64,000 nt of DNA, taken from assembly GCF_003289625.1 (NCBI RefSeq), contig NZ_QMBN01000001.1:1-64000 (forward strand), in the 5' to 3' direction. The position numbers and the translations under genes were made by a program. Shown piece by piece: positions 41,382 through 50,625 of this stretch (positions are counted from its first letter, which is position 1; each line of letters begins with the position of its first letter). The notes beneath the pieces were generated by a model. That model was not told the DNA's origin and ran no database searches. It saw only the letters and a program-made list of their open reading frames with translations. This DNA is from Microbacterium sp. SMR1. Lineage in GTDB: Bacteria > Actinomycetota > Actinomycetes > Actinomycetales > Microbacteriaceae.

Positions 41382-42418
41382 GCGGCGGGCCGCGGATGCT
41401 GAGCCCGCGGGTCGGCGGCCTGCACGTGGTGCTGCGCCTGCGCAGCGTGGTCGTCGGGATCGCTGCCCTCGTCGTCGCGGCGGTGCTGCTGGTCGTCGCC
41501 CTCGGCGCCGGCACCTTCCCCGTCGCGCCGGGCGATGTCGTCGCGGCGCTGGCGGGCGCGGGTGACGATGCGCTCGTGCAGACCGTGGTCCGCGAATGGC
41601 GGCTGCCACGGGCAGTGGCGGCGCTCGGGGTGGGGGCGATCCTCGGGATCGCCGGGTCGCTGTTCCAGACCGTCACGCGCAATCCGCTGGCGAGTCCCGA
41701 CATCCTGGGGCTTTCGAGCGGTGCCTTCACGGGCATGCTCGCCGCGCTGGTCCTGGTGTCGTCGAGCTGGCCGGTGCTCGTGGGCGGCTCGTTGATCGGT
41801 GCCCTCGCCACCGCCGTGGCGATCTGGGCGCTCGCCTGGCGCGGCGGCCTGCAGGGGTTCCGCCTCATCGTCGTCGGCATCGGCGTCTCGGCGATGCTCG
41901 CGTCGCTCAACACCTGGATGCTGCTGCAGATCGAGCTCGAGACGGCGATGTTCGCCTCCGCCTGGGGCGCAGGCAGTCTCAACGGCGTCACGGCTCCGGC
42001 GGTGGCCGGCGCACTGGCGTGCGCAGCGCCGTTCGTTGTGGCATCCTTCGCGCTCGTGCCGCGGCTGCGTCAGCTCGAGCTCGGCGACGACCTCGCGGCG
42101 GCGACAGGCGCCCGGCCGCATCTCGTCCGTACGCTCGCACTGCTGGTCGGGGTCGTGCTGGTCGCGGCGGCGACGACCGTCGGCGGTCCGATCGCCTTCA
42201 TCGCTCTGGCTGCGCCGCAGGTGGCGCGCCTCATCGCGCGCACGCCCCACCTGTCGCTCGGGCTCTCGGCCCTCATGGGGGCCGTGCTGCTGATCGCCTC
42301 CGACCTCATCGCGCAGCATCTGCTGCCCGCACCGCTTCCCGTCGGCGTCGTCACCGTCTCGCTCGGCGGCGCCTACCTCGTCCTCATGATCGTGCTGGAG
42401 GTCCGCCGCCGTGCCTGA
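41378..42418 (+). CDS. Iron-siderophore ABC transporter permease (FecCD family), second subunit
   Basis: The 346-residue second permease has the same FecCD blocks (WRLPRAVAALGVGAILGIAG, NPLASPDILGLSSGA, IAFIALAAPQVARLI). It starts GTG in overlap with the previous gene and its 3' end overlaps the ATPase gene by 8 nt. It pairs with the previous permease. Confidence 0.95.
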   Translation: MSGGPRMLSPRVGGLHVVLRLRSVVVGIAALVVAAVLLVVALGAGTFPVAPGDVVAALAGAGDDALVQTVVREWRLPRAVAALGVGAILGIAGSLFQTVTRNPLASPDILGLSSGAFTGMLAALVLVSSSWPVLVGGSLIGALATAVAIWALAWRGGLQGFRLIVVGIGVSAMLASLNTWMLLQIELETAMFASAWGAGSLNGVTAPAVAGALACAAPFVVASFALVPRLRQLELGDDLAAATGARPHLVRTLALLVGVVLVAAATTVGGPIAFIALAAPQVARLIARTPHLSLGLSALMGAVLLIASDLIAQHLLPAPLPVGVVTVSLGGAYLVLMIVLEVRRRA

Positions 42419-43244
42419 CCCGTTCCCCCCGGCGACATCGCTCGCCGCCGAGTCCGTGACCCTCGCCTACGACGGTGCGGATATCGTCCGCGATCTGTCG
42501 GTGCGGATCGAGCCCGGGTCGTTCACCGTCATCATCGGTCCCAACGCCTGCGGCAAGTCCACGCTTCTGCGCGGCCTGTCGCGTCTGCTCGCCCCGCGCG
42601 CGGGGAGCATCGTGCTCGACGGCCGCGCGATCACGGAGATGTCCGCGAAGGAGGTCGCTCGGCGGCTGGGCCTGCTGCCGCAGTCGGCGATCGCCCCGGA
42701 GGGCATCACGGTGCGCGAGCTGGTCGGACGCGGGCGCTACCCGTACCAGACCGTGTTCCGGCAGTGGTCCGCCGCCGACGACGCGGCTGTCGACGAGGCG
42801 CTGGCGGCGACCGGCACGACGCAGCTCGCCTCGCGCCCCGTCGAGGCATTGTCGGGTGGCCAGCGGCAGCGGGTGTGGGTCGCGATGGTCCTGGCACAGC
42901 AGACCGACCTGCTGCTGCTCGACGAGCCGACGACGTTCCTCGACGTGGCCCACCAGGTCGAGCTGATGGAGCTCTTCGCCGAGCTGAACGAGCGGGGCCG
43001 GACGATCGTCGCGGTGCTCCACGATCTGAACCATGCCGCCCGGTATGCGAGCCGCATCGTCGCGATGCGCGACGGGCGCATCCTCGCGGAGGGACCACCG
43101 GCGGAGGTGATCACGAGCCAGCGGGTGGAGGAGGTCTTCGGCCTCGCGAACGTCGTCGTCGACGATCCGGTCACGGGCGGTCCGCTCGTCGTGCCGCTCC
43201 GCGCACGTCGGTCCGGGGCTGTGACGGGGGAGGAGACGCCGTGA
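42411..43244 (+). CDS. Iron-siderophore ABC transporter ATPase (FepC/FecE type)
   Basis: The 277-residue ATPase has Walker A GPNACGKS (about residues 42-49), the Q-loop QSAIAPEGITVRELV, signature LSGGQRQR, Walker B LLLLDEP and switch His in VLHDLNHAARYA. It powers the two permeases. GTG 42411 overlaps the previous gene. The GTGA overlap at 43241 couples the siderophore-interacting gene. Confidence 0.95.
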   Translation: MPDPFPPATSLAAESVTLAYDGADIVRDLSVRIEPGSFTVIIGPNACGKSTLLRGLSRLLAPRAGSIVLDGRAITEMSAKEVARRLGLLPQSAIAPEGITVRELVGRGRYPYQTVFRQWSAADDAAVDEALAATGTTQLASRPVEALSGGQRQRVWVAMVLAQQTDLLLLDEPTTFLDVAHQVELMELFAELNERGRTIVAVLHDLNHAARYASRIVAMRDGRILAEGPPAEVITSQRVEEVFGLANVVVDDPVTGGPLVVPLRARRSGAVTGEETP

Positions 43245-44098
43245 GCGGCGAGCGTCCCTGGGCCTACAGTGCCTTCGTCGTCGAGGTCGCCGCCGTGGCC
43301 CGGCTCAGCCCCGGCTTCATCCGCATCACCCTTCGCGGCGAGGCACTGGCGAACTTCGCACCGTGGGGCCTCGACCAGCGCATCAAGATCGTGTTGCCGA
43401 TGTCGGGGCGCCCGCACCCGGGCCTCGCCGAGTTCGGCCTGCTCGACGAGCCGACCCCGCACCCCTCCGACTGGTATGCGCGGTGGAAGGCGCTCGACGA
43501 GGACGACCGCAACGTGCTGCGCACCTATACGCCGTCGGCGATCCGCGTCGCCCAGCGGGAGATCGACGTCGACTTCTTCCTGCACGAGCCCATCGGGCCC
43601 GCCTCGGCATGGGCCCTGGCCGCCCGACCCGGCGACCCCCTCGTCATCACGGGACCCGACGTGCGGATGGGGTGGACGGGATACGGCATCCACTGGACGC
43701 CCGGCGAGGCGAGCCGGTTCCTCCTCGTGGGCGACGAGACGGCCTTCCCCGCCCTGCGGAACATCGTCGACTCGCTGCCGGAAGAGGCGCAGCCGCACGT
43801 GATCGTGGGCGTGGCCGACGCTGCTGACGACCTCGTCACCGACGCCCTCGCCGGTCGGGCGCTCGTGACGCGTGTCGAGCACCGCGCCGGCGACGACCGC
43901 CTCACCCTCGCTGTGCGGTCGTGGGCCGAGAAGCACGGCGCCACCGCGGCCGCCGATCCGGGGTTCGCGGTGTGGCTCGCCGGCGAATCGGGCGTCGTCA
44001 CCGGCATCCGCCGGTTGATCACCACCGAGGTCGGCATCCCGAAGGAGCGCATCTCGTTCCTCGGGTACTGGCGGCACGGCGGCCCGCTTGTCGGGTGA
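43241..44098 (+). CDS. Siderophore-interacting protein (ferric-siderophore reductase)
   Basis: The 285-residue flavin reductase is of the SIP/ViuB type, releasing iron from siderophores by reduction to Fe(II). The FAD-binding motif RTYTP(S) is visible (YTPSAIRVAQREIDVDF), and FLVGDETAFPAL plus WLAGESGVVTGIRRLI form the NAD(P)H-binding part. It starts with GTG overlapping the ATPase stop and ends the operon. The operon imports the siderophore and frees the iron, but no siderophore synthesis genes are present here. Confidence 0.95.
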   Translation: MSGERPWAYSAFVVEVAAVARLSPGFIRITLRGEALANFAPWGLDQRIKIVLPMSGRPHPGLAEFGLLDEPTPHPSDWYARWKALDEDDRNVLRTYTPSAIRVAQREIDVDFFLHEPIGPASAWALAARPGDPLVITGPDVRMGWTGYGIHWTPGEASRFLLVGDETAFPALRNIVDSLPEEAQPHVIVGVADAADDLVTDALAGRALVTRVEHRAGDDRLTLAVRSWAEKHGATAAADPGFAVWLAGESGVVTGIRRLITTEVGIPKERISFLGYWRHGGPLVG

Positions 44099-44119
44099 CG
44101 CGCTCGATACGCTGACGGG

Positions 44120-44617
44120 ATGACCCCGCGCGACCTTACCGGCGGCGCTGTCCTGCGCGCCGCCCGCCCCGGTGACGAGACCGGCATCCTCGCCTGCATC
44201 CATGCCCTCGCCGTCTACGAGCGCGAGCCGGATGCCGTCGAGAACACCGCCGAGATGCTCACCGAGACGCTGTTCGGAACAGAGCCCCGCGCTTTCTGCC
44301 ACGTGGTCGAGCGCGACGGCGCGATCGTGGGCATTGCGATCTGGTTCCTGACCTATTCGACCTGGACGGGACGCCACGGCATCTGGCTCGAAGACCTCTT
44401 CGTCGACGAATCGCAGCGCGGCACCGGCTACGGCAAGGCGCTGATCGCGTCGCTCGCCGAGGTCTGCGTCGAACGCGGATACTCGCGGCTGGAGTGGACC
44501 GTCCTCGACTGGAACGCGCCCTCGATCGCGTTCTACCGCTCGATCGGGGCCGAGCCGATGTCGGAGTGGACGACGCAGCGCCTCACCGGCGACGCCCTGC
44601 ACGCGCTCGCCGGCTGA
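44120..44617 (+). CDS. GNAT-family N-acetyltransferase (diamine/SSAT-like)
   Basis: The 165-residue acetyltransferase resembles the spermidine/spermine-N1-acetyltransferase-like branch: IHALAVYEREPDAVENT near the N-terminus, GIWLEDLFVDESQRGTGYGKALI as the acetyl-CoA loop (Q/RxxGxG/A) and EWTVLDWNAPSIAFYRSIGA. This is a similarity judgement and the substrate is unproven. TACGCT ends 6 nt before ATG, so it has its own leaderless promoter after the iron operon. Confidence 0.9.
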   Translation: MTPRDLTGGAVLRAARPGDETGILACIHALAVYEREPDAVENTAEMLTETLFGTEPRAFCHVVERDGAIVGIAIWFLTYSTWTGRHGIWLEDLFVDESQRGTGYGKALIASLAEVCVERGYSRLEWTVLDWNAPSIAFYRSIGAEPMSEWTTQRLTGDALHALAG

Positions 44618-44682
44618 GTGCTGCCTTGCCCCTCGGAGCGCCCCGCGTCAATCCCGGCGACGCGGTCGGAGCGCGCTCGTAG

Positions 44683-45540
<858 letters not shown>

Positions 45541-45566
45541 CCTCGACCCCGATCGGGGGTTCGGCT

Positions 45567-45630
45567 TCGGGCGCAGTTCTCGGCATTCCGCGCAGGTTCT
45601 TCTGCGGCGGACGTCGGGAACTGCGCCCGA
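45567..45630. repeat. 64-bp intergenic palindrome
   Basis: Arms of 30 bases each surround a TTCT loop; the outer 13 bp (TCGGGCGCAGTTC with GAACTGCGCCCGA) pair perfectly and inner positions mostly. Located after the aldo/keto reductase stop and before the trhO promoter. The size and layout resemble the 66-bp repeat family although the sequence differs. Confidence 0.78.
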
Positions 45631-45665
45631 TCCGCGTGCGGCCGCGCGTTTCGTAGGCTGGAGGC

Positions 45666-46397
45666 GTGGCATCCGTTCTCAACGTCTCGGCGTACCTCTT
45701 CACGCACATCGCCGATCCCGCCGCACTGCGCGAGGGGCTGCGCGAGCGTGCCGCGGGCGCGCGGCTCAAGGGCACGATCCTCTTGGCCGAAGAGGGCATC
45801 AACCTGTTCCTCGCCGGCGCCAAGAGCGATGTCCGGGGCTTCCTCGACCACCTGCGCGCCGACGAGCGCTTCGCAGCGCTGGCGGCCAAGGAGAGCTGGT
45901 CCGACGATCAGCCGTTCGGCCGGATGCTGGTGAAGGTCAAGCGCGAGATCATCCGCATGGACCGCCCCGCGATCCGCCCCGCCGCCGAACGCGCGCCCAG
46001 CGTGTCGCCCGACGACCTGCGGCGCTGGCTCGACCAGGGCCATGACGACACCGGCCGCGAGATCGTGCTGCTCGACACCCGCAACGCGTTCGAGGTCGAC
46101 TACGGCACTTTCGCGGGCGCCGTCGACTGGCGGATCGAGCGGTTCACCCAGTTCCCGGATGCTGCGGCCGCGCATCGCGATCAGCTCGAGGGCAAGACGG
46201 TCGTCAGTTTCTGCACGGGCGGCATCCGCTGCGAGAAAGCTGCGATCGTCCTGCGCGAGGAGGGGGTCGACGCCTACCAGCTCGAGGGCGGGATCCTCGG
46301 CTACTTCGAGCACGCGGGCGGTGCGCACTGGAACGGCGAGTGCTTCGTCTTCGACGAGCGCGAGGCTCTCGCCCCCGATCTGACGGCGCGGCGCTGA
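45666..46397 (+). CDS. trhO: tRNA uridine-34 hydroxylase TrhO (rhodanese, YceA-like)
   Basis: The 243-residue protein has an N-terminal ferredoxin-like TrhO domain (EEGINLFLAGAKSDV) and a rhodanese domain with active-site CTGGIRCEKAA (Cys about 183). TrhO adds oxygen to wobble uridine to make 5-hydroxyuridine. The motif VDYGTFAGAVDW is family-typical. The GTG start follows TAGGCT by 6 nt (leaderless). The sirtuin gene follows after 2 nt, probably in the same transcript. Confidence 0.93.
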   Translation: MASVLNVSAYLFTHIADPAALREGLRERAAGARLKGTILLAEEGINLFLAGAKSDVRGFLDHLRADERFAALAAKESWSDDQPFGRMLVKVKREIIRMDRPAIRPAAERAPSVSPDDLRRWLDQGHDDTGREIVLLDTRNAFEVDYGTFAGAVDWRIERFTQFPDAAAAHRDQLEGKTVVSFCTGGIRCEKAAIVLREEGVDAYQLEGGILGYFEHAGGAHWNGECFVFDEREALAPDLTARR

Positions 46398-46399
46398 CG

Positions 46400-47083
46400 G
46401 TGGCGCGGATCGTCGTCCTCACCGGGGCCGGCATCTCCGCCGAGTCGGGCATCCGCACGTTCCGCGCCGCCGACGGGCTCTGGGAGGACCACCGCATCGA
46501 GGACGTCGCGACTCCCGAGGGCTATGCGGCCGACCCGGCTCTCGTCCACGCGTTCTACGACGAGCGTCGTCGCGCGGCGGCCGCCGCGGAGCCCAATGCG
46601 GCCCATCTCGCCCTCGCCGACCTCGAAGCACGGCGCCCGGGCGATGTGTTCATCGTCACGCAGAACATCGACGATCTGCACGAGCGTGCCGGGTCGGTGC
46701 GCGTCAGCCACATCCACGGCGAGCTCGCGTCGGCGCTCTGCGAGGCGTGCGGAGAGCGGACGCCGTGGCACGGCGACCTCGCCGGCGGGCCGCCCTGCCC
46801 CGTGTGCGGAGCCCGAGCGCTCCGGCCCGACGTGGTCTGGTTCGGCGAGGCGGTGTACGGGCTCGACGACATCTTCGACGCGGTGGCGCTGTGCGAGCAG
46901 TTCTGGGTGATCGGGACGTCGGGGGCGGTCACGCCCGCGGCATCCCTCGTCGCGGTGGCGGCGGAAGCCGGGGCCCGCACCGCTCTGCTGAACCTCGAGG
47001 CCTACGAGGACCTTCGCCTGTTCGACGACGTCGTGCTCGGCCCGGCGACGGCGACCGTTCCCGAGTGGGTCGCCCGCTTCTGA
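46400..47083 (+). CDS. cobB: NAD-dependent protein deacylase (sirtuin)
   Basis: The 227-residue sirtuin has the NAD-binding motif LTGAGISAESGIRTFR, TQNIDDLHERAG, catalytic His in SHIHGEL and two zinc cysteine pairs (CEAC, CPVC). It removes acetyl or other acyl groups from lysines using NAD. The GTG start at 46400 gives the normal short CobB N-terminus. It is co-transcribed with trhO and has no Shine-Dalgarno, so translation likely depends on coupling. Confidence 0.94.
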   Translation: MARIVVLTGAGISAESGIRTFRAADGLWEDHRIEDVATPEGYAADPALVHAFYDERRRAAAAAEPNAAHLALADLEARRPGDVFIVTQNIDDLHERAGSVRVSHIHGELASALCEACGERTPWHGDLAGGPPCPVCGARALRPDVVWFGEAVYGLDDIFDAVALCEQFWVIGTSGAVTPAASLVAVAAEAGARTALLNLEAYEDLRLFDDVVLGPATATVPEWVARF

Positions 47084-47126
47084 CGGAGGTCGCGGGCGCG
47101 TCGGAGGTCGGCGGTAGCGTCATCGC

Positions 47127-48212
47127 ATGGAACCGCATCGGCTCACGCGTGAGCAGGCGCGCCGCATCATCGTGCGGGCGCAGCTGCTCGAGGCAGACCG
47201 TCCCGGCGACGTCGTCGAGGTGGCCGAGCAGATCGGCGCCATCAAGATCGATCCGACGGCCGTCATCGCGCCCAGCGAGCAGGCCATCCCGTGGGCGAGG
47301 ATCGGCTGGGGATATGAGCCGGGGCAGCTGACGAAGGCCGTCGAAGACGACCGACACCTCTTCGAGTACGCCGGATCGTTCCACCCCGCGAGCATGCTGC
47401 CCGCGATGCGCGTGCGGATGCGGATGCGTCCTGTGCGCGAGAGCACCGCGGCGTGGCTCGAGGCCAACAGCGCGTTCCGGGCCGACGTGCTGGCGCGCCT
47501 GCGCGCGGACGGACCGCTGCTGGCGGCCGACATCCCCGACACCGCCGCCGTGCCCGCCGGCAACGACAGCGGCTGGTACAGCGACAACCAGGTGCCGCGC
47601 ATGCTCGATCTGCTCGAGCGCCTCGGCGAGGTCGCGGTCGTGGGGCGTGCCGGTCGGCTGCGCCGCTGGGATGTCGCCGAGCGGGCGCGTGGTCCCGAGC
47701 CCGCTGACCTGACCTACGACGAGGCGGGGGCGATCCTCGACGAGCGTCGCCTGCAGGGCGCGGGGCTCGCGCGGCAGAAGTCGTCGTGGTCGGGGGTCGG
47801 GATGGCCGGCGAGCCGGCCTCCGTCGAGGGCAGCACGTGGAAGTGGCGGGTCGACCCGCGGGCGCTCGAAGCCATCGACGACGACCCCGGCGGGAGGGTA
47901 GCGATCCTCAATCCGTACGACGGAATGCTGTTCGACCGGCCGCGACTGGTCGAGGCCTTCGATTTCACCTACAAGCTCGAGCAGTTCGTGCCGAAGGCGC
48001 AGCGCGTCTACGGCTACTTCGCGCATCCCATCCTCTGCGGTGACCGGTTCATCGGCCTCCTCGACGCGGCGCTCGACAAGCCGAAGGAGAACCTCGTCGT
48101 CGCGGCGCTGCACGAGCTCGTGCCCTGGGAGAGCGAGGAGCGCGAGATGGTCGAGGCGGAGATCCGCGATCTGGCCGAGTGGCTCGGGGTGCCCGTGCGC
48201 GGACTCGACTGA
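47127..48212 (+). CDS. Crosslink-repair DNA glycosylase YcaQ-family protein
   Basis: The 361-residue winged-helix protein is of the YcaQ/AlkX (HTH_42) family, which unhooks DNA interstrand crosslinks. Family marks are IKIDPTAVIAPSEQ near the N-terminus and the late ILNPYDGMLFDRPRLVEAFDFTYKLEQFVP plus RVYGYFAHPILCGDRFIG segments. The QxD catalytic motif of YcaQ appears here as KID, so activity needs checking. TAGCGT ends 6 nt before ATG (leaderless). Confidence 0.88.
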   Translation: MEPHRLTREQARRIIVRAQLLEADRPGDVVEVAEQIGAIKIDPTAVIAPSEQAIPWARIGWGYEPGQLTKAVEDDRHLFEYAGSFHPASMLPAMRVRMRMRPVRESTAAWLEANSAFRADVLARLRADGPLLAADIPDTAAVPAGNDSGWYSDNQVPRMLDLLERLGEVAVVGRAGRLRRWDVAERARGPEPADLTYDEAGAILDERRLQGAGLARQKSSWSGVGMAGEPASVEGSTWKWRVDPRALEAIDDDPGGRVAILNPYDGMLFDRPRLVEAFDFTYKLEQFVPKAQRVYGYFAHPILCGDRFIGLLDAALDKPKENLVVAALHELVPWESEEREMVEAEIRDLAEWLGVPVRGLD

Positions 48213-48322
48213 CTCCGCCCCCGGCCTACCAGCCGACCGTCGAGGTCGCAAGTCGGTCGCGATGGCGCCGGTGACGGCGAAGCATGGTGACAGCCCCGCA
48301 ATCGAAACGAAAGGAGCCGCCC

Positions 48323-48778
48323 ATGGCTCGCATCATCGAGACCATCGACGTCGACGTTCCCGTCTCCGTCGCCTACAACCAGTGGACGCAGTTCGAGTCG
48401 TTCCCGCACTTCCTCAGCTTCGTCGAGTCGGTCACCCAGCTCGACGACGGCACGACCCACTGGAAGGTCAAGATCGGCGGGGCTGAGCGCGAGTTCACCG
48501 CGAAGATCACCGAGCAGCACCCCGACGAGCGTGTCGCCTGGAACAGCGTCGGCGGCAAGGACGAGCACGCCGGTGTCGTGACCTTCCACAAGCTCAGCGA
48601 CAACGAGACCCGCGTCACGGTTCAGCTGGACTGGAAGCCCGAGGGCTTCGTCGAGTCGGTCGGCGCGGCCATCGGCATCGACGACCACGCCGTGAAGAAG
48701 GACCTCACGCGCTTCAAGGAGTTCATCGAGTCGCGCGGCACCGAGACCGGAGCCTGGCGCGGCGACATCGAGAACTGA
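48323..48778 (+). CDS. SRPBCC-family (START-like) protein
   Basis: This 151-residue single START-like fold protein has the cyclase/dehydrase pattern with VDVPVSVAYNQWTQFESFPHFL at the N-terminus and FKEFIESRG at the C-terminus. It is likely to bind a hydrophobic ligand; the function is unknown. ATG 48323 is used because AAAGGAG lies 7 nt upstream; an upstream in-frame ATG lacks a ribosome site. A strong terminator follows. Confidence 0.9.
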   Translation: MARIIETIDVDVPVSVAYNQWTQFESFPHFLSFVESVTQLDDGTTHWKVKIGGAEREFTAKITEQHPDERVAWNSVGGKDEHAGVVTFHKLSDNETRVTVQLDWKPEGFVESVGAAIGIDDHAVKKDLTRFKEFIESRGTETGAWRGDIEN

Positions 48779-48797
48779 CCTCGACGCTGACGGCTAC

Positions 48798-48836
48798 GAC
48801 GAGAGGCCCCTCCGTTCGGCGGAGGGGCCTCTCGTC
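48798..48836. terminator. Terminator after the SRPBCC gene
   Basis: A perfect 17-bp stem (48798-48814 with 48820-48836) closes a TTCGG loop. It lies between two convergent genes and can work in both directions. Confidence 0.9.
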
Positions 48837-48857
48837 GCGCTGCGGGGTGGCTGCCGC

Positions 48858-49073
48858 TCAATCGCTGAGCTTGCGCAGCGCCGAACGCTTGTGGGCCGCC
48901 TGGTCGCCGCTCTTCTCCGACTCGACGATGAAGGCGGGCTCGTCGGCGGATGCTGTGAACTTCTGACCCGCGAACTGGAAGTCCTTCTCCTTCTTCTCGA
49001 CGATCTTCCCCTGCGTCCGCCCTTGGGAGGTGTCCCAGCTGACGCGGTCGCCCTTCGACAGTTCCTGAGCCAT
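48858..49073 (-). CDS. Hypervirulence-associated TUDOR-like small protein (DUF2945)
   Basis: A 71-residue protein with the family pattern KGDRVSWDTSQGRTQGKIVEKKEKDF, a single SH3/TUDOR-like barrel, followed by AFIVESEKSGDQAAHKRSALRKL. The function is unknown; the fold is known for binding partner proteins or nucleic acid. GGAAGGAG lies upstream of ATG 49073. It is common as a single gene in actinobacteria and proteobacteria. Confidence 0.9.
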   Translation of the reverse strand: MAQELSKGDRVSWDTSQGRTQGKIVEKKEKDFQFAGQKFTASADEPAFIVESEKSGDQAAHKRSALRKLSD

Positions 49074-49206
49074 GCCGGCTCCTTCCGTTGTGCTTCGGTT
49101 GCCGCGATCCTTCCGCCGGCCGGTGCCGGGGGAGAAGTCGTTGACACACCGGGGTCGGATGCGCCAGCACTCCCGTCGACCGGCCGCAGCCTGCGAGACT
49201 GCGGGC

Positions 49207-50031
49207 ATGCGCACGATCGTCATCACGGGAGCCAGCGACGGAATCGGGGCGGCCGCGGCGCGGCGCCTCGCGCGAGAAGGGCATCGAGTCGTGCTCGTCG
49301 GGCGTTCGCCGGAGAAGACGCGGGCTCTCGCGAGCGAGCTCGGCGCGCCCTACCACCTGGCCGACTACGCCGAGCTCGCGCAGGTGCGTCGGCTCTCCGA
49401 CGAGCTGCTCGAGGCCTATCCCCGCATCGACGTACTCGCCAACAATGCCGGCGGCATCTTCGGCCCGCGCGCTCTCACCGTGGACGGTTACGAGCAGACC
49501 TTTCAGGTCAATCACCTCGCCGGCTTCCTGCTGACGAACCTGTTGCTGGAGCGGCTCATCGAGAGCGAGGCATCCGTCATCCAGACGGCGAGTGTGGCGG
49601 CTCGCCTGTTCTCACGGTTCGACGTCACCGACCTGAACGCGGCGAAGCACTACTCGGGACGCATCGCCTACGGCAACGCCAAGCTCGCCGACATCCTGTT
49701 CACGCGGGAACTCCAGACCCGGTTCGGCGACCAGGGCATCTCGGCGGCCGCGTTCCACCCCGGCGTCGTCGCGACGCAGTTCGCCGCGAACGTTCCCGGC
49801 CCGCTCCGATGGGTCTACCACAACCCCCTCGCCCGGCGCCTGCTCACGACCACCGACGAGGGCGGCGCTCGACTGGTCTTCCTCGCCGACGGCATCCCCA
49901 ACCGCGACTGGGTGCCTGGCGCCTACTACGAGAACGACCGTCCGACCCGTTCCCACCGCAATGCGACCGACGCCGACCTCGCCCGCGAGCTCTGGGACCG
50001 GAGTGCCGAGATGGTCGCCCTCGCCCGCTGA
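49207..50031 (+). CDS. SDR-family oxidoreductase (retinol-dehydrogenase-like)
   Basis: The 274-residue classical SDR has the cofactor motif TGASDGIG (residues 7-14), NNAGG, the catalytic Ser region IQTASVAA and YGNAK (Tyr/Lys). It resembles retinol dehydrogenase-like enzymes with NADP preference suggested by Arg after beta-2 (VGRSPEK). The substrate is unknown. A GAGACT hexamer 6 nt before ATG may be a weak -10. Confidence 0.92.
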   Translation: MRTIVITGASDGIGAAAARRLAREGHRVVLVGRSPEKTRALASELGAPYHLADYAELAQVRRLSDELLEAYPRIDVLANNAGGIFGPRALTVDGYEQTFQVNHLAGFLLTNLLLERLIESEASVIQTASVAARLFSRFDVTDLNAAKHYSGRIAYGNAKLADILFTRELQTRFGDQGISAAAFHPGVVATQFAANVPGPLRWVYHNPLARRLLTTTDEGGARLVFLADGIPNRDWVPGAYYENDRPTRSHRNATDADLARELWDRSAEMVALAR

Positions 50032-50060
50032 CGCCGTCCGGGGAGGGCGCTGCGGTGCGC

Positions 50061-50126
50061 GAGTACGCACCGTCGCGCCGAAAACGCACCGGGCGGCGTG
50101 CGTTCTCGCGCGAACGGTGCGTGCTC
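50061..50126. repeat. 66-bp palindromic repeat, copy C
   Basis: The 30-6-30 layout has left arm starting GAGTACGCACCGTCGCGCC, loop GGGCGG and right arm ending GGTGCGTGCTC. It sits in the 166-bp gap between the SDR and the next membrane protein gene, which otherwise shows only the promoter of that gene. Confidence 0.88.
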
Positions 50127-50197
50127 GGTGGGGGATGCGCAAGGGGGTCGGCGGGGGCGAGGGGAGCGCATACCGTGGGGGCGAACGGGAGGACGAC

Positions 50198-50563
50198 ATG
50201 GTCGACAAGCGCAACGAGCCCCACGGACCCGAGCAGATGCCGGACCGCCACCCCCGGCCCGATCCCACCGATCTCACGAACCAGGCCAGCTTCCGACACG
50301 GATCCGCCTCGCGGTGGCTCGCGCCCGCGGGCGTCCTGGCCGCGGTCGCGATCGTGCTCTACGTGCTGGCATTCCAGCTGCAGACGGCGCTGCCCGCGGT
50401 TGGCATCATCTTCGCGGTCGTCGGCTGGGCGATGATGGTCGTCGCCGCCCGGTCGTCGGCCGATGCCCCCGTCCGCAATCGGCGGCTGGCCGTCGCGATG
50501 GGCATCCTCGCCGTGGGGTCTCTCGCGATCTTCGTGCTCATCTACATCACGGAGACGCTCTAG
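50198..50563 (+). CDS. Small membrane protein of unknown function
   Basis: This 121-residue protein has a hydrophilic, Pro/His/Asp-rich N-terminal half (residues 1-40) and three hydrophobic helices (about 43-62, 66-84, 98-118). I do not recognise a named domain. GGGAGGA lies before the ATG and a TACCGT hexamer about 20 nt further upstream. It could be a conserved actinobacterial membrane protein without assigned function. Confidence 0.8.
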   Translation: MVDKRNEPHGPEQMPDRHPRPDPTDLTNQASFRHGSASRWLAPAGVLAAVAIVLYVLAFQLQTALPAVGIIFAVVGWAMMVVAARSSADAPVRNRRLAVAMGILAVGSLAIFVLIYITETL

Positions 50564-50625
50564 ACCCCGCCGTCGCGCGACGCAAGCACCTCGGTCGTTC
50601 CGCGCCTGGCACCTACCGTGGTCGC

